Assembly: GCA_031275255.1 (NCBI GenBank)
Contig: JAISPA010000090.1
Coordinates: 1 to 7,515, forward strand
Length of the DNA stretch: 7,515 nt
Origin: Acidaminococcales bacterium
GTDB lineage: Bacteria; Bacillota; Negativicutes; Acidaminococcales; JAISLQ01
Direction: 5' to 3'
Shown: positions 1 to 4,797 of the stretch, in pieces
Position numbering within the stretch: the first letter of the stretch is position 1
Layout: every line of letters begins with the position of its first letter
Position numbers and translations under genes: made by a program
Notes under the pieces: model-generated
Seen by the model: only the letters and a program-made list of their open reading frames with translations
Database searches by the model: none
What the model was told of the DNA's origin: nothing

Positions 1-776
1 CCGACAAAGGACGCGCCGGCCGCGACCAGGCGCGGAACCCATGCGGCCATATCTTCCGGCGATAAAGGGAACACTGTCCTTCCGTTTTCGATTACCGGCA
101 GTCCGGCATTGGGCTGCACGGAAACCGGGAGGTTAGTTTCTTTCGCCAATTCCGCCACCAGCGGCAGCAACTGTTCGGGACCAAGCGAGCAGTTCAGGCC
201 GACGACGCTGACGCCCAACGGTTCCAGCAGGGCGGCGGCCGCCGCCGCGCCGGAACCGGTTACGGTGCGGCCGTTTTCGCCTAAGGTGAGCTGCCCGATG
301 ATCGGCAGCCGGCAGGCCGCCTTGGCCGCCAGCACGGCGGCGCGCATTTCCTGCAGGTCAATAATGGTTTCGATTAGTATGTAGTCCGCGCCCGCCCCGG
401 CCAGTGCTTTTATCTGTTCTTCGTAGGCCGCGGCGGCCTCGTCAAAAGAACAATCGCCGAGCGGCGCGATAAGCCGCCCGGTCGGGCCGGCGGAACCCGC
501 AACAAGAGTGTCCCGACCGCAAGCGCCGCGCGCGGCGCGCACGGCGGCGGTTACTATTTTGCCGACTTGGGTTTCCAGGCCGAAATCTTTCAATTTCAGC
601 CGGTTGGCGCCGAAAGTGTTGGTTTCAATGATGTCTGCGCCGGCCGCGATATATTCCCGGTGTATCGCCGTTACCCGGTCGGGATTTGTTACGGCCGCGT
701 ATTCCGGGCAGGGTTTGTCCGCCAGGCCGAACGCCTGCAATTGAGTGCCCATAGCGCCGTCAAACATCTTCAGCAT
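1..776 (-). CDS. metH: Cobalamin-dependent methionine synthase, N-terminal homocysteine-binding domain (3' end outside window)
   Basis: MetH transfers a methyl group from methyltetrahydrofolate through cobalamin to homocysteine, giving methionine in the cytoplasm. The window holds the first 258 codons, all from the homocysteine S-methyltransferase domain. Seen: FDGAMGTQLQ at residues 5-14, the family's opening motif; ADIIETNTFGANRLKL at 48-63; AGSAGPTGRLIAPLG at 93-107; DYILIETIIDLQEM at 131-144; and GLNCSLGP at 193-200, whose Cys196 should be the first zinc-thiolate ligand. The paired cysteines supplying the other two zinc ligands would lie beyond the window edge. The ATG is fixed by a strong ribosome-binding site, AAGGAGGA at 793-786, nine bases upstream. 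That site lies inside the end of the preceding activation-domain gene, whose stop overlaps metH by 17 nt, so the two are probably translationally coupled. A lone homocysteine methyltransferase (BhmT/MmuM type) cannot be excluded from this fragment, but the activation-domain partner argues strongly for MetH. Confidence 0.93.
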   Translation of the reverse strand, partial: MLKMFDGAMGTQLQAFGLADKPCPEYAAVTNPDRVTAIHREYIAAGADIIETNTFGANRLKLKDFGLETQVGKIVTAAVRAARGACGRDTLVAGSAGPTGRLIAPLGDCSFDEAAAAYEEQIKALAGAGADYILIETIIDLQEMRAAVLAAKAACRLPIIGQLTLGENGRTVTGSGAAAAAALLEPLGVSVVGLNCSLGPEQLLPLVAELAKETNLPVSVQPNAGLPVIENGRTVFPLSPEDMAAWVPRLVAAGASFV

Positions 777-1443
777 CGTTTTTTGTCCTCCTTAACCGGC
801 AACCGGTGTTTTCACAGTATGCGCAGGCGTTCCCGGTCTGGCCCGGCTGCATGAAGGAACCGAACCCCAGCGCCGCGGTTATGCTCTTGCGCGGCGTAAG
901 CATGAACGACCCGGTCGCGCTGAGGCCGATCCGTGCCGCGCCCGACAGTTCCAAAAGCCGCGGCTGCTCTTTTATGTCCCAGTCGCCGTAACCGGGGCTG
1001 AACCGCCGCCCGGCGCGCAGCCCCAACGCCCTGACCGAAGACGCGGCGAAAGCGCATACGCTGTCGGCCGCCTGTTCCACCGCGCTGTCCGCCGCGGCGT
1101 CCAGCAAAAGCGCCTTGGTGTATTCGCCGGCGGCAAACAGTTGATCGACGCGTGTTTCGATGTCGCCGCCGATGCTTACGGCCAGAACGGCGACCTTGGC
1201 CGCGCCGCGCAGATGCCCGCAGAGTTTAAGGCTTTGGGGGGTATAATCGCCGCTGGGAATTTTCAGCGCGGGCGCCTGATAGTCATATACTTCCCACGCG
1301 CCGGCCGGGCGCGCGTAGAGCAAAGCATCCCCCAGCGCCGCCGCGATTGCGGCGGGAGGCAGTTCTTCGCTTTGCCGCATACCGGCGTAGCGCAGCATTT
1401 CTTTTTTATTTATACGGCCTAACATGGGATTGAATAAAGGCAA
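760..1443 (-). CDS. Standalone methionine synthase activation (S-adenosylmethionine-binding) domain protein
   Basis: In E. coli MetH the C-terminal domain binds S-adenosylmethionine and supports reductive remethylation of cobalamin that has oxidised to cob(II)alamin. Here that domain appears as its own gene directly ahead of metH; Thermotoga maritima is a known case of the same split. Numbering from the ATG at 1425 (221 residues): INKKEMLRYAGM at 5-16 is the usual opening, RRFSPGYGDWDI at 140-151 corresponds to the AdoMet-binding RPAPGY stretch, and MLTPRKSITAALGFG at 175-189 matches the family core. A cysteine cluster C201-x2-C204-x4-C209 ends the protein. Start choice is open. The ATG at 1425 lacks a ribosome-binding site, whereas a TTG at 1443 has GGAAGGGG (1458-1451) seven bases upstream and adds MPLFNP, so I use the TTG. 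A further in-frame ATG at 1485 would extend into the structured leader and is unlikely. The stop overlaps metH by 17 nt. Confidence 0.88.
   Translation of the reverse strand: MPLFNPMLGRINKKEMLRYAGMRQSEELPPAAIAAALGDALLYARPAGAWEVYDYQAPALKIPSGDYTPQSLKLCGHLRGAAKVAVLAVSIGGDIETRVDQLFAAGEYTKALLLDAAADSAVEQAADSVCAFAASSVRALGLRAGRRFSPGYGDWDIKEQPRLLELSGAARIGLSATGSFMLTPRKSITAALGFGSFMQPGQTGNACAYCENTGCRLRRTKNDAEDV
786..793 (-). promoter_or_regulatory. Ribosome-binding site of metH inside the upstream gene
   Basis: AAGGAGGA is nearly a full anti-Shine-Dalgarno match, nine bases before the metH ATG at 776. It lies within the last codons of the activation-domain gene, which fixes the metH start and points to coupled translation of the two parts of methionine synthase. 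Confidence 0.85.
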
Positions 1444-1460
1444 AAAAACACCCCTTCCAA

Positions 1461-1598
1461 GGACTGAGCTTGAACCGCAAGCCATTTCCCGCGCATCGGG
1501 TACGAACCTTGCCCAACGGATTTAAAATCCGGCGCGCAGCCGCCCCGTGTGCGCTTACAACCGCCAAGTACCGCTGCTTTGCGGCTCAAGTTCAGTTT
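1461..1598 (-). ncRNA. Unassigned structured leader element before the split metH genes
   Basis: The space between the LysM gene and the MetH activation gene holds a compact structure. On the minus strand, ACTGAACTTGAGCCGC (1596-1581) pairs with GCGGTTCAAGCTCAGT (1478-1463): 16 positions with one A-C mismatch and one G-U. Inside lie a 5-bp GCGCA/TGCGC stem (1554-1550 with 1538-1534) and a 6-bp CGGATT/AATCCG stem (1531-1517). Two alternative hairpins compete with the closing stem: CCGC/GCGG at 1584-1571 and GCTTG/CAAGC at 1482-1468. The 3' arm ends five bases before the likely ribosome-binding site at 1458-1451, so folding could affect translation. I looked for SAM-I, cobalamin, T-box, THF and SAH riboswitch core motifs and saw none. 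It could instead be a small inverted-repeat mobile remnant. The pairing is seen in the sequence; the regulatory role is inferred. Confidence 0.4.
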
Positions 1599-1625
1599 CA
1601 AGCCGGCCCGGCGGCATGCCCTGTT

Positions 1626-1946
1626 TCAGGGGGCGACAGCGCCCCGGCCGGCAAAAGCGATCTTTTCCCCGGCCGGCCCTTTCGGCACGGGGACGATTAT
1701 TTTTTGCCCGGGGCGGATCACGTTGCCCGCGTCCAGCCGGTTTTCTTTGTAAACGCGTTCCACCACCGCCCGTATATCTTCGCCGGCAACGGCGAACCCG
1801 TTGCTGATCGACCAAACGGTATCTCCCGGCAGCACGGTGATTTCCACGTACTCAAACGCTTCATCCGGCACGGCCAAAGGCAGTAGGGCAAAAGAACAGA
1901 CGATAGCCGTGATGAACAGGATCATTGTCATTTTTGTTTTATTCAT
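1626..1946 (-). CDS. yneA: Membrane-anchored LysM protein, YneA-like SOS cell-division inhibitor
   Basis: A protein of 106 residues. Residues 6-25 are a hydrophobic membrane segment after a basic start (MNKTK), and residues 34-88 are a LysM domain (VEITVLPGDTVWSISNGF ... NRLDAGNVIRPGQKIIVPVP), which binds peptidoglycan outside the membrane. A short Gly/Ala-rich tail follows. Size and order match Bacillus subtilis YneA (about 105 residues, one membrane span plus LysM), which blocks septation during the SOS response. The upstream region carries two LexA boxes, which supports the assignment more strongly than the protein alone could. In Bacillus yneA lies next to lexA; no lexA is visible here. 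The ATG at 1946 has GGAG at 1958-1955, eight bases upstream. An upstream in-frame ATG at 2018 would read through both operators and is rejected. A generic LysM cell-wall protein is the alternative. Confidence 0.8.
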   Translation of the reverse strand: MNKTKMTMILFITAIVCSFALLPLAVPDEAFEYVEITVLPGDTVWSISNGFAVAGEDIRAVVERVYKENRLDAGNVIRPGQKIIVPVPKGPAGEKIAFAGRGAVAP

Positions 1947-1957
1947 AAGTCCCTCTC

Positions 1958-1971
1958 CGAACAATTGTTTG
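1958..1971. promoter_or_regulatory. LexA (SOS) box, promoter-distal copy
   Basis: CGAACAATTGTTTG matches the Firmicute LexA consensus CGAAC-RNRY-GTTYG with one deviation in the central four bases. It lies just upstream of the LysM gene and touches its ribosome-binding site, downstream of the predicted -10, where a bound repressor would block transcription. Confidence 0.75.
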
Positions 1972-1981
1972 TTATAAGCAA

Positions 1982-2011
1982 ATATTACCAAACATTTGTT
2001 CGGAAGGACAA
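1982..2011 (-). promoter_or_regulatory. Predicted sigma-A promoter of the yneA-like gene
   Basis: On the minus strand TTGTCC (2011-2006) and TAATAT (1987-1982) are separated by 18 bp. The -10 is good and the -35 moderate. The spacer contains the perfect LexA box. The call leans on this arrangement as well as on the hexamers. Confidence 0.45.
1989..2002. promoter_or_regulatory. LexA (SOS) box, promoter-overlapping copy
   Basis: Read on the minus strand this is CGAACAAATGTTTG, a full match to CGAAC-RNRY-GTTYG. Its centre lies 31 bp, about three helical turns, from that of the other box, so two LexA dimers would sit on the same face of the DNA. It falls between the predicted -35 and -10 of the LysM gene. 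Confidence 0.82.
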
Positions 2012-2081
2012 CTGTCATTTTTCCCGTTTTAAGGTATTTATGTCCGCCGCGCTTTTATTAGCTTGCTTTTTCTTCTGTTTT

Positions 2082-3038
2082 CTAACCGCTGAAATATACA
2101 TGCAGCAACCACATGTAAGCAGGCACCACGAACATAAAAAGAAAGGTCGAGACGCTGGTAAGGATGGCCGCATATTTTACGTCCACCCCGTAAGTCGCGG
2201 CGATGACCGGCAGGGCCACCGCCACCGGAGCGGCGGACTGCATGACCAGGACTTTGAATTGCATGGGATTTGTCGGTATGAGCATGCTCAGGCAGAATAT
2301 GGAAACAGGTCCGATGACAAACCTCCCTATATGCGCTATGAACATATCTGTATCCATTTTAAGTTCGCCGATTTTCGTCTTGCTTAAAGCGAAGCCGACG
2401 AAAATCATGGCCAGAGGTGTGGTCATGCCGCCGATGTAACCCAAAGTGGTTTTAAGAACGGCGGGGATTTTCAGCCCGAGGGCAATGACGGCCGAGGCCG
2501 TTATCAAACCGATAAGCGGGGAAAAAAGAATTTTTTTCAATGTGTCTAAAACGCTTATCCGCGCGGCGCTTTCCGCTCCTTCGGCCGCAGCCTGATAGAC
2601 CGCTACGCACCACAAGGCGGTGGTATTGGCGATGAAATATTCAAAGACGTACACGGAACTGTCTTCGCCGAACAGCGCGATGTTAAGCGGCAACCCTATA
2701 TATATGCAGTTGGAGACGTAGAACATGCTTTTGTATATGGCGCGCCGGCCTTTTGGTATGTTGCGCAGGCGGCAGACGGCGCTGCCCACATAATAACTTA
2801 TGACGACCGACAGGATCGGAATGAGCAGTTCATGAAACAGCGTCAGGAAAGTTTCGCGGGTGAAACTGTTCGTTATATTCAGCAAAACCATGCAAGGCAG
2901 TGATATTCTGGTAACCAGGCTGGAAATCAGCTTGGCGCCGGCGTCGTCTATCCAGCCCCGGAGGGAGATAGCCAAGCCTATCCCAAGCATTATGCCTATG
3001 CTGAGCACACTCTGAAGCGAGTGAAAGATTATTTCCAA
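2082..3038 (-). CDS. AEC (auxin efflux carrier) family permease
   Basis: An integral membrane carrier of 318 residues with about ten hydrophobic segments, the usual length and layout for the AEC family, whose bacterial members export or exchange organic acids such as malate and lactate. Family-like features are the NCIYIGLPLNIALFGE loop near residue 109, TTPLAMIFVGFALSKT in the second half, and the C-terminal run APVAVALPVIAATYGVDVKYAAILTSVST. Hydrophilic sequence near residues 90-105 (CRLRNIPKGRRAIYKS) should be a cytoplasmic loop. Start: a GTG at 3047 abuts the Shine-Dalgarno directly, so the TTG at 3038, eight bases after AGGAG (3051-3047), is the better choice. Both neighbours are unrelated in function and separated by gaps of over 130 bp, so this is probably its own unit. 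The substrate cannot be read from the sequence. Confidence 0.88.
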   Translation of the reverse strand: MEIIFHSLQSVLSIGIMLGIGLAISLRGWIDDAGAKLISSLVTRISLPCMVLLNITNSFTRETFLTLFHELLIPILSVVISYYVGSAVCRLRNIPKGRRAIYKSMFYVSNCIYIGLPLNIALFGEDSSVYVFEYFIANTTALWCVAVYQAAAEGAESAARISVLDTLKKILFSPLIGLITASAVIALGLKIPAVLKTTLGYIGGMTTPLAMIFVGFALSKTKIGELKMDTDMFIAHIGRFVIGPVSIFCLSMLIPTNPMQFKVLVMQSAAPVAVALPVIAATYGVDVKYAAILTSVSTFLFMFVVPAYMWLLHVYFSG

Positions 3039-3107
3039 CGCAAACACTCCTGATGAAAAAATTTATTGCCTGACCAACCCGCCCCAAGGCTCCGCCCAAG
3101 GAAGTGC

Positions 3108-3141
3108 CGCCGCTTGCCTGTCCCTTAAAGGGCAGGCGGCG
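3108..3141. repeat. Interrupted GC-rich hairpin between the small-protein gene and the AEC permease
   Basis: Three stacked stems share a TTAAA loop: CCC/GGG (3122-3124 with 3130-3132), GCCTG/CAGGC (3116-3120 with 3133-3137) and CGCC/GGCG (3108-3111 with 3138-3141), with two bulges on the left side. In the direction of transcription it follows the 3207-3536 gene and could end that transcript, but no U-tract follows. The rest of the 3039-3206 gap holds short GC-rich repeats of CCTTGGGCGG type and no convincing promoter. Confidence 0.4.
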
Positions 3142-3206
3142 TTTCGCCGGATATGGCATCCCGTCCATCCCCGGCCTTCATAACTGTGGCATGGATCAGA
3201 CTGCTA

Positions 3207-3536
3207 TTAGCCGCCGCTTTGCAAAATGTTTTTCATCCAGGCCGTCATGGCCAGTTTGCCAAATTCACGCCAGGTGGAGCATTTGCCGTTATGTTTGGCG
3301 ATATAGGCGTCCCATCTTTCCGCCGGTATTTTTTCTATTTCCATTGGACTCATTATGCCGAACCCGCTGCGGAAAAGTATGTCGTCCAGAGAGGAAAAGT
3401 CGCTGTGCAAAGCTAAAAACTCATAAGAGAAAAAATCCTCAAACCCTACTGTTTGCAAATGTTCAAACAGTTTTTTATCTTCTTTGAATTTGGCCAGCAA
3501 GCGTTGAAATTCCTGTTCGTCAGCTTCCGTAAACAT
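3207..3536 (-). CDS. Small cytoplasmic protein of unknown function (109 residues)
   Basis: I do not recognise this protein. It has no signal peptide or membrane segment and appears largely alpha-helical. The N-terminal half is acidic/basic amphipathic (MFTEADEQEFQRLLAKFKED ... LFEHLQTVGFEDFFSYEF). The C-terminal half has evenly spaced tryptophans (ERWDAYIAKHNGK, then STWREFGKL, then TAWMKN), which suggests a small helical bundle. Start: ATG at 3536 has TGAGG six to seven bases upstream. A GTG at 3548 would overlap the previous stop as GTGA and add MRRP, but has a poor ribosome-binding site. It begins eight bases after the exported protein's stop, so the two are almost certainly co-transcribed. 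It ends with tandem stops TAA TAG. Confidence 0.75.
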   Translation of the reverse strand: MFTEADEQEFQRLLAKFKEDKKLFEHLQTVGFEDFFSYEFLALHSDFSSLDDILFRSGFGIMSPMEIEKIPAERWDAYIAKHNGKCSTWREFGKLAMTAWMKNILQSGG

Positions 3537-3544
3537 CGGTCGCC

Positions 3545-4231
3545 TCACTCGTCAAACACGCCGTCGTCTTTTTTGATAACCGGCCTGTCGGCCGATGCCG
3601 TCGGCTTTTCAGCCGGCGCGGTTTGCGCAGCGGCCGGCGTTGCTATTGTGGCGGCCGGCGTCCGATCGCCCGTGAAAAATTCTTCGTTGACGCTGTCCCA
3701 CCTTATCCGCAATTCTTTCCGCCCCGCCCCGGCGCTCAACACGATGTCGCGCCGGCTGTCCATCTGCAGGGGCGCGTTCAGCACGTCAAGCGGCGAAAAG
3801 CCGTTTACCGCTATCGCCTTTATCGTCCCCGTCCGGTCTTCGCCGAGAATTACGACTTCCGACAGGCGCACATACCTGCCGGTTACCGCCCCGAGGCCCA
3901 GTATAACGACTTCTTCGCGCGAACTGTCCCTAAGGTTTGTTTTGTAAAGCGAATAAGCGCGGCTGCCCGACAGCCGCACGACGGAAACCCCCCCTCCGTT
4001 GGTGGAAAAAGCGATCAGCAGCAGGCGGCTGTTGTTGTTTTGCGCTATTTCCTCCGCGTACAATGTTTTGGTCTCGCCGCCAAAATCGACCGTCAGGGGC
4101 GACGATAAAAGCCCATTGCCATCAAAGGAATATTTCTGCGCAATATAGCGGCTTTCCGCCGACACCGCCGCGGTCGCGGCGAATAATGCCGCGCAGGCAA
4201 AAAGCAAGCCATAAAAAAGTTTTTTGTACAT
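3545..4231 (-). CDS. Exported protein of unknown function with a Pro/Ala-rich C-terminal tail
   Basis: A protein of 228 residues. Residues 1-25 form a classical signal peptide: MYKK, a hydrophobic core LFYGLLFACAALFAATAA, and a VSA cleavage site before Glu26. The mature part, about 26-190, is beta-rich with alternating hydrophobic residues. Two similar segments, REEVVILGLGAVTGRYVRL and LSEVVILGEDRTGTIKAIAV, lie at 105-142, followed by a KELRIRWDSVNEEFF stretch. Residues 190-228 are a low-complexity Pro/Ala/Thr linker ending in the charged tail VIKKDDGVFDE. I recognise no family. The alternating beta pattern might suit a discoidin-like or carbohydrate-contacting fold, but that is a guess. The ATG at 4231 has AGGAG (4247-4243) eleven bases upstream, rather long. 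A GTG at 4375 would overlap nifU and is rejected. Confidence 0.78.
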   Translation of the reverse strand: MYKKLFYGLLFACAALFAATAAVSAESRYIAQKYSFDGNGLLSSPLTVDFGGETKTLYAEEIAQNNNSRLLLIAFSTNGGGVSVVRLSGSRAYSLYKTNLRDSSREEVVILGLGAVTGRYVRLSEVVILGEDRTGTIKAIAVNGFSPLDVLNAPLQMDSRRDIVLSAGAGRKELRIRWDSVNEEFFTGDRTPAATIATPAAAQTAPAEKPTASADRPVIKKDDGVFDE

Positions 4232-4289
4232 AAAAGCCCCAACTCCTTTTCCGTCAAATTGAACCATATTTGAGCCTTCACGAACACCG

Positions 4290-4321
4290 GAAATGACCCT
4301 GCGCTCCGTCAGGGTCATTTC
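4290..4321 (-). terminator. Perfect 12-bp hairpin after nifU
   Basis: GAAATGACCCTG and CAGGGTCATTTC pair without mismatch around an 8-base loop, 13 bases after the nifU stop. Position and stability suggest a transcription end or 3' mRNA stabiliser for the iscS-nifU unit. No run of T follows on the minus strand, so an intrinsic terminator is not certain; a protein-binding palindrome ahead of the exported-protein gene is the alternative. Confidence 0.5.
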
Positions 4322-4334
4322 ACAGATCGGATTT

Positions 4335-4760
4335 TTAATGGCGGTGTCCGGTGCAGGCGCTTTCACAGCCGCCACATTCGTCGTCGTCCATCCTGATGTC
4401 GCTGTAATCTAAGCCGCGCCTTTTTTTATAGTCGATTATCGCAGCCTTCAACGCGTCGGCCGCCAGGTTCGAACAGTGCATTTTTACCGGCGGCAGCCCG
4501 TCCAGCGCTTCGGCGACCGCTTTGTTGGTCAGCTTCTGCGCCTCGGCGATGGATTTGCCCCGCGCCAGTTCGGTGGCTATGCTGCTGGTGGCGATCGCCG
4601 CGCCGCAGCCGAAAGTCTTAAACTTGATATCGGTTATTATCCCGTTGTCAACTTTGATAAAAAACTTCATTATATCGCCGCAAACGGGATTGCCGACCTC
4701 GCCTACGCCGTCGGCGTCGGCTATTTCGCCGACGTTGCGGGGATTGGCGAAATGATCCAT
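4335..4760 (-). CDS. nifU: NifU/IscU-type Fe-S cluster scaffold, apparently N-terminally truncated
   Basis: This is the scaffold on which clusters are built from sulfur delivered by the desulfurase encoded just upstream. The three ligand cysteines are present: Cys27 in NPVCGD (with Asp29), Cys52 in FGCGAAIATSS and Cys96 in MHCSNLA. The HscA-binding LPPVK is conserved at 89-93. The product from the ATG at 4760 begins MDHFANPRNVGEI, whereas IscU/NifU proteins normally begin with a form of M-Y-S-E-K-V-x-D-H-F. Upstream in the same frame the DNA reads GTG TAT CCG TAA AAA GTA ATG, that is V-Y-P-stop-K-V-M, so the usual start is present but cut by an ochre codon. This ATG has no ribosome-binding site of its own. 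A C-terminal extension carries C129-x2-C132-x3-C136 and ends GHRH. The gene follows iscS by 37 nt and ends with TAA. Confidence 0.9.
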   Translation of the reverse strand: MDHFANPRNVGEIADADGVGEVGNPVCGDIMKFFIKVDNGIITDIKFKTFGCGAAIATSSIATELARGKSIAEAQKLTNKAVAEALDGLPPVKMHCSNLAADALKAAIIDYKKRRGLDYSDIRMDDDECGGCESACTGHRH

Positions 4761-4766
4761 TACTTT

Positions 4767-4769
4767 TTA
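4767..4769 (-). other. In-frame ochre codon at position 4 of the ancestral nifU reading frame
   Basis: The codons GTG (4778-4776), TAT, CCG, TAA (4769-4767), AAA, GTA and ATG (4760-4758) align with the family's opening M-Y-S-E-K-V-M-D-H-F. The TAA stands where glutamate is usual, one base from GAA. The GTG has GGGAGG at 4793-4788, nine bases upstream, so ribosomes would start there, read three codons and stop nine bases before the ATG. Reinitiation is plausible. A sequencing error is the simplest alternative. Confidence 0.75.
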
Positions 4770-4797
4770 CGGATACACAAACCCCTACCTCCCTGGT

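Noticed and set aside
1441..1461. T-run after a short CCTT/AAGG repeat, resembling an attenuator ahead of the MetH activation gene.
   Set aside because: The stem is at most three or four pairs with almost no loop, and GGAAGGGG is better explained as the ribosome-binding site for the TTG start.
1510..1560. tRNA-like anticodon arm: the plus strand has a 7-base loop giving UAA (tRNA-Leu-like), the minus strand gives UUA, which would read the ochre codon seen in nifU.
   Set aside because: No cloverleaf could be built on either strand: no T-arm with a proper TTC-R-A loop and paired stem, no acceptor stem, no CCA end. UAA also serves as an ordinary stop in this window.
1626..2018. Longer start for the LysM protein at ATG 2018.
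   Set aside because: It would translate through both LexA boxes and the predicted promoter; the ATG at 1946 has a ribosome-binding site and places the membrane segment at the N-terminus.
1965..2387. Plus-strand open frame with a hydrophobic, signal-like start near 2040 (MSAALLLACFFFCF).
   Set aside because: Nearly all of it is antisense to the AEC permease, its continuation is low-complexity His/Arg/Gly, and it has no ribosome-binding site.
3545..4375. Longer reading frame for the exported protein from GTG 4375.
   Set aside because: The extension overlaps nifU, has no ribosome-binding site and would bury the signal peptide that starts at 4231.
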